From contig CAWJUD010000001.1 in NCBI GenBank assembly GCA_963845975.1, positions 2,046,001 to 2,110,000 on the forward strand: a DNA stretch of 64,000 nt, given 5' to 3'. This stretch comes from JBEKIK01 sp963845975. GTDB taxonomy: Bacteria > Planctomycetota > Planctomycetia > Pirellulales > Thermoguttaceae. The notes beneath the pieces were generated by a model that saw only the letters and a program-made list of their open reading frames with translations, made no database searches and was not told the DNA's origin. Position 1 is the stretch's first letter, and each line of letters starts with the position of its first letter. Below, piece after piece: positions 18,790-27,190 of this stretch. The position numbers and the translations under genes are program-made.

Positions 18790-19266
18790 ATGTCGCAGTG
18801 CTTTCACAAGTACTTAAAACCAAATTTCAAAAGACCCTGGACAAAAATAGAGGTTATATTCCACTCCAATAAACTAAAAAAGTCTTTCAAATGGGATGCA
18901 TTATTAGACACCGGTTCAGCATATACAGTCTTACCTGGTGAAGTTCATGGCAAAACAAATTATAGTGAAAAGGTTGTAATAGAACTTTATGGTCTCGAAC
19001 ACGAACAATGGCTGGAGTTACCTTTTCGAACAGGACGACCGGTTAAATTTGGCCCAGTAGGTAGCGAACCTGAAGATCATTATGGGTTTACGGCAGATTT
19101 CCAGGTTTTCGGGTTGAATTGGGTAGAACTGCAGACTATTTACTTTGACAGAAGACTTAAACATGCGATTATCGGAACGGATATTCTATTCGACCGCGGG
19201 GCGATATGTTTCTTAAAAGACTCATATCGCGTTGGGAGGTGCTGGCTTTCTTGCATATGCCGATAG
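18790..19266 (+). CDS. Retropepsin-like aspartic protease
   Basis: Protein of 158 aa in clan AA, the single-domain retroviral-type protease fold that is active as a homodimer. The catalytic motif is D40-T-G-S in ALLDTGSAYTVLP. The second hallmark, hydrophobic-hydrophobic-Gly-x-Asp, is HAIIGTDILFDRGAICF near the C terminus. No signal peptide or membrane segment, so cytosolic. The final dozen residues (RVGRCWLSCICR) look unlike a natural end and could reflect an indel, though no better frame was found. It is the last gene of the four-gene islet. Bacterial members are mostly uncharacterised; a regulated cut of one of the co-encoded proteins is an inference. Confidence 0.8.
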   Translation: MSQCFHKYLKPNFKRPWTKIEVIFHSNKLKKSFKWDALLDTGSAYTVLPGEVHGKTNYSEKVVIELYGLEHEQWLELPFRTGRPVKFGPVGSEPEDHYGFTADFQVFGLNWVELQTIYFDRRLKHAIIGTDILFDRGAICFLKDSYRVGRCWLSCICR

Positions 19267-19348
19267 TGGCTCATTGACTGATGTAAAACTAAGGCTATTT
19301 AGAGGAAAGATTAAAATGTTAACTCATGTAAAGCCGGCCTCCGGGCAT

Positions 19349-20341
19349 TTATGTTTTTTGTGAATCTATTCCCGACTTGCCGTATAAATTCCCTTCGCGA
19401 AACGCCGCCGCCATGGCCAGCGGAACTTGGGCCTCGGCCAGGACCACTTGGGCGCGGTTGCGGGCAACGGCGGCCTTCATTTCCTGTTCGCGGGCGATGG
19501 CGAATGCGCGGCGCTCTTCGGCCTTTGCCCGGGCAACGCGGGTGTCGGCCTCGGCCTGATCGGCCTGCAAGCGGGCGCCGATGTTCTCGCCCACGTCGAT
19601 GTCGGCGATGTCGATGGACACGATCTCGAAAGAAGTTTGCGCGTCCAGCCCGCGGTTCAACACGGCCTTGGAGATTTTGTCCGGGTTTTCCATGACTTCC
19701 AAGTGGCTGTTCGCCGATCCGATGGCGGTGATGATGCCTTCGCCCACCCGGGCGATGATCGTTTCCTCGGTCGCCCCGCCGATAAGCTGCTCGATGTTGG
19801 TCCGCACGGTAACGCGGGCGCGGACTTTAAGTTCCACGCCGTTTTTGGCGATTGCGCTTAGCGTGGATTTTTGCGTGCGCTTAGGATCCGGGCAATCGAT
19901 AATCTTGGGATTGACGCTGGTTTGCACGGCGTCGATAACGTCGCGCCCGGCCAGGTCGATGGCCGCGGCCCTATCGAAATCCAGATCGATGTCGGCCCGA
20001 TGGGCGGCGATGATCGAGCGGATGACCGGCAGCACGTTTCCGCCGGCCAGATAATGGGCTTCGAGCCGCCGGGTGGTTACGCCCGTATCATGTTCGGCGC
20101 CGATGCCCGACTGCATGGCCATGATCTTGCCTTGGACTATCAACCTGGAGTTGACGCGGCGGAAACTCATGCCGATCAGGCTCCACAGCGTGACATTGGC
20201 GCTGGACATGTACGCCTGGAACCACAATCCGCCGTAATTCAGTATGACCAAAAGCACAATCGCCCCGAAAACGAGCAGTACGCCCACGCCGAACAACCAG
20301 GGCAAAGTTTGGGCCACAAGAACAGGAAAACCGTCGAACAT
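19349..20341 (-). CDS. floA: Flotillin-like protein FloA
   Basis: Membrane scaffold protein of 330 aa. One N-terminal hydrophobic hairpin (about residues 8-38, WLFGVGVLLVFGAIVLLVIL) precedes the SPFH/PHB-like domain, and a coiled coil with many Ala/Glu/Arg (about 245-315, GENIGARLQADQAEADTRVA) follows. The segment ATEETIIARVGEGIITAIGS and VLNRGLDAQTSFEIVSIDIA match the FloA (YqfA) family closely. FloA organises functional membrane microdomains. The usual neighbour, an NfeD-like protein, is not in the adjacent sequence. It converges on the kinase islet, whose genes lie just past its 3' end. Confidence 0.93.
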   Translation of the reverse strand: MFDGFPVLVAQTLPWLFGVGVLLVFGAIVLLVILNYGGLWFQAYMSSANVTLWSLIGMSFRRVNSRLIVQGKIMAMQSGIGAEHDTGVTTRRLEAHYLAGGNVLPVIRSIIAAHRADIDLDFDRAAAIDLAGRDVIDAVQTSVNPKIIDCPDPKRTQKSTLSAIAKNGVELKVRARVTVRTNIEQLIGGATEETIIARVGEGIITAIGSANSHLEVMENPDKISKAVLNRGLDAQTSFEIVSIDIADIDVGENIGARLQADQAEADTRVARAKAEERRAFAIAREQEMKAAVARNRAQVVLAEAQVPLAMAAAFREGNLYGKSGIDSQKT

Positions 20342-20709
20342 GGCATCCTCCGGGCGAATTAAGCCATAGGCTTTAAGCTGATAGCCGACTGCCGATGGCT
20401 CGGGTGAATCTTCGCTTTGCTCAGAATGAAAACGTTATTGGGTCAGACGATAATATATATAAGAGCAATTTTTTTAGTTTCGTCTAGTGTCCCCGCCGAA
20501 TGGGTGGGGGAGATGGCGAGTGCGACGGCATCGGGGATTAAGAGCCGCTACCTGTTGAGATCGTAGTAGAAATGGTCGGCGTCTTTCGAGACTTGCGCCG
20601 GATTTTACGCCACCTTGGGTGGGCTGATTTTCAGAAGTCTTTGCCGTGGAATGGGTTGCGGAAATCGCGTCAAATTCCTCCCCTTCCGCTTGTGCGTATG
20701 TGTAGGCAT
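20342..20709. other. Gene-free stretch between floA and methyltransferase
   Basis: Contains a run of T (20470-20477) after an AT-rich patch and a short GC hairpin-like CCCCGCCGAATGGGTGGGGG at about 20490. Open frames across it have no recognisable product, and codon patterns are poor. I see no RNA gene. It may carry the floA promoter on the minus strand. Confidence 0.4.
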
Positions 20710-21525
20710 TCATTCGCACACCGCGATCCAGCCGTTGGCGCGAAAACGGCCTAAACACCAGGGACTGCGCAGCGGACGTTGGCGGTCGGTGTCCAAAGGA
20801 ATCCATTCATGAATCTTGAACCCGGCGCACTTTAGCGCTTTTCGCAGTTCGGTTTGCCTGAAAGTGTGCAGAAACATCTGCGCAATGCCATGGAAATGGA
20901 AAAATTTGTCGCCCCATTCCATGTCTCCATGCCGGATTTTTTCCAGTATATGCTGCACCAGCCAGCGCCGCCCCAGGGGATCGAAAAGGTTATACCAGAA
21001 ATTGTGCACGTGCATCACGAACAGCCCGCCGGGCTTGAGCATGCGTCTTGCATGGCCGAGCACCCGCTGCCGATACTCTCGGCCTCGGATCATTCCCAAC
21101 GTGCTAAACAAGCAAATCACATAGTCGGCCGATTGGTCCGCGATGCAATCCAATTCCACTAGATTTGCCTGAATGCCCTGAATATCCAGTTTTTCCCGGC
21201 ACGCCTTTTCGGCCACGATACGGAGCATGTGCATCGACAGATCGACGGCAACGCCATGGAACCCGTGTCTGGCGAGTCCGATTAAGGCCCTGCCCGTGCC
21301 GCATCCCAGATCGACCACCAATCCCGGCCGGTGAAAATGTCTCGCCAGCACCTGTTCGTCGAATTCGAAAAGCCGGTTTGAGGCGAAATATTCGTCATAT
21401 TCCCGGGCAATATGGTCCGACTGGGCATATTCCCACACGCCGCGGGGTACGCCCGAGGGGAGTTGCCATTGAGGTCGAGAAGATGTAGACAAGAGAACCG
21501 CTCGCCGCAAGAGTTGTTGGGACAT
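20710..21525 (-). CDS. Class I SAM-dependent methyltransferase
   Basis: Enzyme of 271 aa. Motif I is VVDLGCGTGRALIGLARHGF (about residues 92-111), followed by VDLSMHMLRIVAEKA (motif II) and YVICLFSTLGMIRG (motif III region). Later AGRR-type post-motif is MLKPGGLFVMHVHNFWYN. The C-terminal third (FFHFHGIAQMFLHTFRQTEL) shapes the substrate pocket but gives no clue to the acceptor; small molecules or lipid-like quinones are common in this class. Transcribed toward floA, it is divergent from gapA. No operon partner is evident. Confidence 0.87.
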   Translation of the reverse strand: MSQQLLRRAVLLSTSSRPQWQLPSGVPRGVWEYAQSDHIAREYDEYFASNRLFEFDEQVLARHFHRPGLVVDLGCGTGRALIGLARHGFHGVAVDLSMHMLRIVAEKACREKLDIQGIQANLVELDCIADQSADYVICLFSTLGMIRGREYRQRVLGHARRMLKPGGLFVMHVHNFWYNLFDPLGRRWLVQHILEKIRHGDMEWGDKFFHFHGIAQMFLHTFRQTELRKALKCAGFKIHEWIPLDTDRQRPLRSPWCLGRFRANGWIAVCE

Positions 21526-21643
21526 TAATAACCTAGTATAATTGCCGATTCTTTACATGCCTACCGTGCCGGATGAATAACCGGATTAGAAAATTTAGCC
21601 CCCGATAATAGGGGGAAACCTTTTTAACATAAGGAGACGTGTT

Positions 21644-22662
21644 GTGGCAATTCGCGTTGGTATTAACGGCTTCGGCCGGATTGGACGTTTGGTCTTTCGA
21701 ATCTTAGCTCAAAGGCAAAAGATCTTTGAAGTAGTCGGTATAAATGATATCACCGATAACAAGACGCTCGCCGTTCTGCTGAAATACGATAGCACCCACC
21801 GTCAGTTTCCCGGCACGGTCGAATACGACGACCAGTATTTGATCGTCGACGGCAAGAAAATCAGGGCCATGGCCATCAAGGATCCCGCCACCCTGCCATG
21901 GAAGGAATTGGGCGTGGACATCGTGCTGGAAAGCACGGGTGTATTTACTCTCGCGGCGGGGGCGGAAAGGCCGGCTATGCCAGCCACATCGACGCCGGCG
22001 CAAGAAAAGTCGTTCTCAGCGCCCCGGCCAAGGACGAGCCCGACCTGACCTGCGTGCTGGGCGTAAACGACGATCAACTCAAGCCCGAGCACAAGTTCAT
22101 TTCCAACGCCAGTTGCACCACCAACTGCCTTGCCCCGGTGGCCAAGGTATTGCACGAGAAATTCGGCATCGTCAAAGGTCAGATGACCACCGTGCACGCC
22201 TTTACCAACGATCAGCGCGTGTTGGATATGCCGCACAAGGATCCCTATCGCGCCCGGGCGGCCAGTTTGAACATCATTCCCACCACCACCGGCGCTGCCA
22301 AAGCCGTAGGGATCGTCATTCCGTCGCTGAAGGGCAAGCTTACGGGCATCTCCCTCCGCGTGCCGGTTCCAACCGGCAGTTGCGTGGACCTGACCTGCGA
22401 AATGGCCAAGCCCGTGACCAAGGAAGCGGTAAATGCCGCCATGAAAGAAGCCGCCGCCGGTCCGCTCAAGGGCATCCTCAAGTACACCACCGATCCGCTG
22501 GTCTCCAGCGACGTCATCGGCGAACAGGCCAGCTCGGTCTTCGCCGCCGATTGGACCTCGGTAATGGGCGACACGCTGCTAAAGGTCCTCGCCTGGTACG
22601 ACAACGAATGGGGCTACTCCTGCCGCAGCGTCGATCTGATGGAAAAGATCGCCAAGATGTAA
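21644..22662 (+). CDS. gapA: Glyceraldehyde-3-phosphate dehydrogenase (type I), frameshifted
   Basis: Converts glyceraldehyde-3-phosphate, phosphate and NAD to 1,3-bisphosphoglycerate in glycolysis. The NAD-binding N terminus is IRVGINGFGRIGRLVFR; the catalytic cysteine lies in SNASCTTNCLAPVAKVL; the C-terminal end is WYDNEWGYSCRSVDLM. GTG start at 21644 with AAGGAG upstream. The N-terminal frame breaks near 21941-21963 and the rest of the enzyme continues in the -1 frame, from SRGGGGKAGYASHIDAGARK on. Adding one base in this region restores 339 aa, the normal length. A broken sole GAPDH would be hard to live with, so a sequencing indel is favoured. A C5/G5 hairpin lies just upstream (21606-21617) and a terminator-like hairpin downstream. 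Confidence 0.93.
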
Positions 22663-22716
22663 GTGAGGGACTAGGGGCTAGGGATTAGGGGCTAGAGATT
22701 AGAGAACACAGTTGGA

Positions 22717-22735
22717 GCGGCAGTTGAACTGCCGC
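22717..22735 (+). terminator. Terminator-like hairpin after gapA
   Basis: GCGGCAGT (22717-22724) and ACTGCCGC (22728-22735) form a perfect stem with a TGA loop, followed by CCCATTGTTTATGTT. It lies 55 bases past the gapA stop, after a GGGATTAG-rich stretch. Confidence 0.45.
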
Positions 22736-23343
22736 CCCATTGTTTATGTTATTGTTAAACTCATAGAATCGTTTTGGCATATCCCTTCGATGCGATCCGT
22801 AGGGTCGTTCGGTAATAGTAACGATTCCGACCCGTAGGACCGTTCGACAATAGCTCAGCGATTTAGAGACAGTCCAGCTTTTTGGGTAAAAGGAATATCC
22901 GGCATGTATCCCGAAGGGGTTAAAAATGGTAACTCAGGCATGTATCCCGAAGGGATTATAAATGGTAGCCCAAGGTTGCCGCGCAGCGGCTACCTTGGGA
23001 CAAGGGCCGAATGACCACCTCAACCCTGAAAGGGTTGCATAGCCGCTGCGAAACCCCCTTGGGGTTTTCGATATTTTCCTGCCTTTTTAAACAGGGTAGC
23101 CGCTGCGCGGCAACCCTGCTCTATCTGCTAAAAGCCCTTCGGGCTATCGGATCATCATAAATCCTTTTATGGCGATGTTTCTAAAACCGGATTGTCTCTT
23201 AACTGCTGGGCTAATATCAATTGCCCCGCTTGGGACAAAACTAATATCAATTGCCCCGCCGGGGCAAAACCATCATAATAGGCAAAGGCTCTGCCTGGGA
23301 ACCAAACAATGATCTCCGCCCATAAACTTTTCCAATTCATCCA
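22736..23343. repeat. Repeat-rich intergenic stretch after gapA
   Basis: No gene seen over about 600 bases. Direct repeats: GGCATGTATCCCGAAGGG at 22901-22918 and 22937-22954; CTAATATCAATTGCCCCGC at 23211-23229 and 23241-23259. Palindromes: CAACCCTGAAAGGGTTG (about 23021-23037), AACCCCCTTGGGGTTT, GCCCTTCGGGC and GCCCCGCCGGGGC. Such a patchwork is a graveyard of short dispersed palindromes typical of some planctomycete genomes. Confidence 0.7.
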
Positions 23344-24393
23344 ATGCAGTACCGCTTATCAACGCTGTTCTTGATCTTTTTCATGGTCGCCGCATCGCTG
23401 GCGGTGCTTGTCCCGGAGGGCCTGTGGCACTTGGCGCTCTGGATTGACACGCTTAGCGCACTGGCTGCATTTTGCCTCAACCGATCCAAGAAGTTAGAAA
23501 TAGGAATCGTTTCCGTTTGCCTCATAGTGCTCTGTCTCATCTTGTCGCTGCCATTGTTTAATTCAACCGGGAACCTAACGAAGCGCGCGCAATGCATCAA
23601 CAATTTGAAGCAGATAGGCATGGCACTGCATAATTACAGGGACGCAAACATTCGTTATCCTCGGGCATATATTACACGAGGCTATAGCGGCGCATTATAC
23701 AGCTGGCGAGTGCAGGTGTTACCGGTGCTGGGGGAGGGGTATGGGGTCCTTTACGATTCCTTGAAGCGAGACGAGCCATGGAATAGCCCTTATAACATCA
23801 TAATTCTCAGCCAACGTCCGATACCTGGATTTAAATGTCCGAGTAATGCATTTAACGACAAGGATTTCTCCACGAACTACTTGGCGATAATTGGTCCCGG
23901 CACCTTGTGGAAGGATGAGTTTAAAGCTCCAAGGGCCGGAGATCTGCCAGATGGAGGTTCACATACAGTCGCGGTGATAGAGGTCGCTAATTCCGACGTG
24001 CATTGGGCCGAACCGCGCGACCTGACCGTCGAAGAAGCGTTGGAAGGTCTGAGAACCGGCAAGGGATTGCGAATATCGAGCCCTCATCGCGGCGTAATCA
24101 ACGTGCTATTCGCCGACGGATCGGTCCGATCCTTGCCCTCCAAAATGCCCATTTCGCTGTGGAAAAAACTCCTCGCCGGCGAGGTGAAGGATGTAGACAA
24201 CATGAGTCAGTACATTGACGAATCTGCCCCGGACATGGTCGATGTCTCTATCGCGCCGCCCGCGACGGGCCAATGGCGAATCGTCCTAGCCTCGATCCTC
24301 TGGTTGCTCTCGATCGCCTTACTTTTCCGCCGGGCGATAAAAAGCCGCCCAAAACCGGCGGAAATAGAAATTGCCCAGGACGCAGTCGGCTGA
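23344..24393 (+). CDS. DUF1559 protein (H-X9-DG), copy A
   Basis: Protein of 349 aa from the large planctomycete DUF1559 family, thought to be pilin-like surface or envelope proteins. N-terminal LSTLFLIFFMVAASLAVL plus a second hydrophobic stretch form a membrane anchor. The family core is CINNLKQIGMALHNYRDA, and the C-terminal H-X9-DG motif is HRGVINVLFADG. A final helix (VLASILWLLSIALLFRRAI) gives a second anchor. It is very similar to copy B at 26112 (same 349 aa length after correction), with an amino-acid permease between them. This version has the RLSTLF-type start instead of the classic type IV prepilin leader. The role here is unknown. Confidence 0.9.
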   Translation: MQYRLSTLFLIFFMVAASLAVLVPEGLWHLALWIDTLSALAAFCLNRSKKLEIGIVSVCLIVLCLILSLPLFNSTGNLTKRAQCINNLKQIGMALHNYRDANIRYPRAYITRGYSGALYSWRVQVLPVLGEGYGVLYDSLKRDEPWNSPYNIIILSQRPIPGFKCPSNAFNDKDFSTNYLAIIGPGTLWKDEFKAPRAGDLPDGGSHTVAVIEVANSDVHWAEPRDLTVEEALEGLRTGKGLRISSPHRGVINVLFADGSVRSLPSKMPISLWKKLLAGEVKDVDNMSQYIDESAPDMVDVSIAPPATGQWRIVLASILWLLSIALLFRRAIKSRPKPAEIEIAQDAVG

Positions 24394-24672
24394 TCTTATC
24401 GTATTGCGGTTAAACTGCTGGCCAAATTTTATTCTTGAAATTGGGCCAGGCACTATGTTAGAATCTGTCCCGCCATGGTAGTTTTGATCTTCACATGAAT
24501 TGCACAAGACGGAAACCAATCCCGAGTGTTCACGTGGAAAAAATGCGGTTTTGATGCCCAACTGTTTCTGCCCGTTCCAAGCCCCGCTTTGGAATCCGAT
24601 TAATGCAAAAATACCCTTTAATCGCGTCGGTGTGCTACTGCTCATCAAACCTTTTTATTTTATATTAACTGC

Positions 24673-26108
24673 ATGACCGAACACCAAAAACTCCGCCGCC
24701 GTTTGGGACTCTTCGATGCCACTACCATCGTGGCCGGCTCGATGATCGGCTCGGCCATCTTCTTCGGGCTCTCGATCATGGCCGAATATGTCATGACGCC
24801 CGGGATCCTCATCGGGCTGTGGATCCTGGGCGGGGTGTTTACCGTGCTGGGAGCCATTGCCTGCTCCGAACTGGCCGCCATGTTCCCGCACTCGGGCGGA
24901 CAGTATGTCTACCTCCGCGAGGCCTTCGGCGATTTTTGGGCCTTTTTGTTCGGCTGGGGCCAATTCCTGGTCATTCAGACCGGCTCGATCGCCGCCGTGG
25001 GGATCGCCTTTGCCAAGTACCTCGGGTCGTTCATACCTCAACTCGGCGAGGCCCACGTACTGGCGGTTATCCCGCTGGGAAAACTATTGCCGATGGCCTG
25101 GCAGGCCCATATACCATCGTTCCTGCTTACGCTTCAGATCAATTCGGCCCAGTTGGTGGCCTGTTTTGTGATTGCCCTGTTGACGGGCATAAATGTCTGG
25201 GGCGTGCGTCAAGGGGCCTTTGTGCAAAACCTGTTCACCGTGCTGAAAGTGACCGCGCTCGTGGCCCTGATCGTGGCCGGACTGAGCCACGTCCGCGACA
25301 CGTCGCACTTCTTTCCCCTGGTCCAGCCGATTCCCGGCAAGGAAGCCCTGAAAGTGGGCCTGCTGGCCGCAATGGCCATTGCCTTATCGAAGGCCCTTTT
25401 CGCCTACGACTCCTGGTATACCGTGGCCTTTGTGGGCGAAGAGGTCCGCGACTCCGATCGCACGCTGCCGCGGTCGTTGATTCTGGGAACCCTGTTGGTA
25501 ATGTTTTTATACGTGTCTGCGAATCTGGCCTACCTGGCCGTCCTGCCCATCGGCGAAATCGCCGGCATTCAGGAAAACCGCGTGGCCCAGCGCGTGGCCG
25601 AGGTGCTTTTCGGCAACATCGGCTGGACCCTGGTGATCGTCGCCATTCTGATATCCACGTTCGGCTGCATCAACGGCATGATCCTCGGCGGGTCAAGGGT
25701 GTCGTATGCCATGGCCCGGGAGGGTCTTTTCTTTAGCAAATGCGCGGACCTGCACCCGCAATCCGGAACGCCCGGCACGGCCTTGATCTACCAGGGAGTC
25801 TGGTCGATGGTATTGACGATGACCGGTTCTTACTCCGACCTGCTTACCTACACCATGTTCATGGCCGTGCTATTCGGCGCACTCACGACCGCCGCGGTCT
25901 TTAAGCTACGTTACAGCCAGCCCGACCGCCCGCGCCCCTATCGCTGCTGGGGCTACCCATACACGCCGGCCCTGTACCTGCTGATCTGCCTGGCTTACCT
26001 GATCTATGCCGCCCAAGGCGCCCCGGGCCAACCGCGATCGGAATCCTGCTGGTTCTTTCCGGCATCCCGTTCTACATATATTGGAAGATAAGAAGATCTG
26101 CCGTCTAA
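24673..26108 (+). CDS. APC superfamily amino-acid permease, frameshifted near the end
   Basis: Inner-membrane amino-acid/polyamine transporter with about 12 helices. Helix 1 carries the family motif IVAGSMIGSAIFFGLSI; SKALFAYDSWYTVAFVGEEV and GSRVSYAMAREGLFF are typical of the LAT-like branch. As printed the frame ends at 26091 with a polar tail. In the -1 frame the expected last helix TAIGILLVLSGIPFYIYWK runs to a stop at 26108. The shift lies near the C4/G3 runs at about 26020-26031. The corrected protein has 478 aa, normal length. It sits between two DUF1559 paralogues, and copy B begins 4 bases after the corrected stop. Confidence 0.9.
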
Positions 26109-26111
26109 ACC

Positions 26112-27160
26112 ATGCAATTCCATTTATCAACACTGTTTTTGATATTTTTCATGGTCGCCACATCGTTGGCGCTGTTCGGGCCGGTGGGAATATATGCCGT
26201 TCCGGTTCTATCACTTGCAGCTTTGTGCCTTAATCGCGCTAAAAAATTGCAGGACGGGATCGGATGGGCTATTTTCATCATATTTATCGGAGTAATAACT
26301 CCGGTTTTGCTCTCGTCTATGGGTTCTGCCCGTGAAGCGGCGCGTAGGCGCAATGTTTAGGCCATTTGAAGCAAATAGGTTTTGCATTGCATGTTTATCA
26401 CGATGCGAATAAACATTTCCCGCCCACAATTGTGTGCGACAAGGATGGCAAGCCTTTATTCAGTTGGCGGGTGGAAATTTTGCCGATGATGGAAAATAGC
26501 GGCATCTATAATCAACTAAAGAAAAACGAACCTTGGAACAGCCCTTACAATCTGAAATTGTTGGATCAGTTTCCGCGTTCGATTTATAATTGCCCGAGCG
26601 TTCCCCGTTATGAATCCGATCCAACAACAAATTACGTGGCTGTGATCGGCCCGGGCACGGTCTGGCGGAAAGACAGGCCGGTTGAGCGTTCGGATTTGCC
26701 CGACGGCGGTTCGCACACCGTCATGGCAGTGGAAGTAGTAGACTCGGGCGTGCACTGGGCTGAACCGCGCGACCTTATGGTCGAGGAAGCATTAGAGGGC
26801 TTAAAAACCGGCAAAGGATTGCGAATCTCGACCTCTCACCCCGGCGCAATCAATGTATTATTCGCTGACGGAGCGGTTCGATCTTTGTCCGCAAAAATGC
26901 CTTTCTCGTCATGGGAAAAACTCCTTGCCGGTGATGTGAAAGATATAGATTACCTTGATGTAGACGAATCCGCGCCGGATATGGTCGATGTTTACGTTCT
27001 CCCTTCCCAGCCGAGTAAATGGCTCGTCATTCTCAGCATAATCGTCTGGCTGCTCTCGGTCATATTGTTATTCCGCCGGGCGATAAAAAGCCGCCCAAAA
27101 CCGGAAACGACAATACAAAATTTGCAGATGACGCAGATAAACGCAGATAAAATACAATGA
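26112..27160 (+). CDS. DUF1559 protein (H-X9-DG), copy B, frameshifted
   Basis: Paralogue of copy A. The N-terminal anchor is LSTLFLIFFMVATSLALF. The printed frame stops at 26360 right after SMGSAREAARRRN; the core continues in the -1 frame as LGHLKQIGFALHVYHDANKHF. One missing base near 26350-26357 (CAATGTTT) restores 349 aa, the exact length of copy A. The H-X9-DG motif is HPGAINVLFADG. The last 15 or so residues derive from a GCAGATAAACGCAGATAAA-type repeat beyond the end of homology. It probably shares a transcript with the permease, from which it is separated by three bases. Confidence 0.88.
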
Positions 27161-27190
27161 TATTATAAATCCTGAGCGATAAATCTGTGT

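Noticed and set aside
15083..19348. Integrated phage or transposon around the kinase islet
   Set aside because: No integrase, transposase, tRNA target or flanking direct repeats were seen.
20474..20806. Open frame of 110 codons on the minus strand before the methyltransferase
   Set aside because: It overlaps the methyltransferase end, has no recognisable domain and poor codon pattern; probably non-coding.
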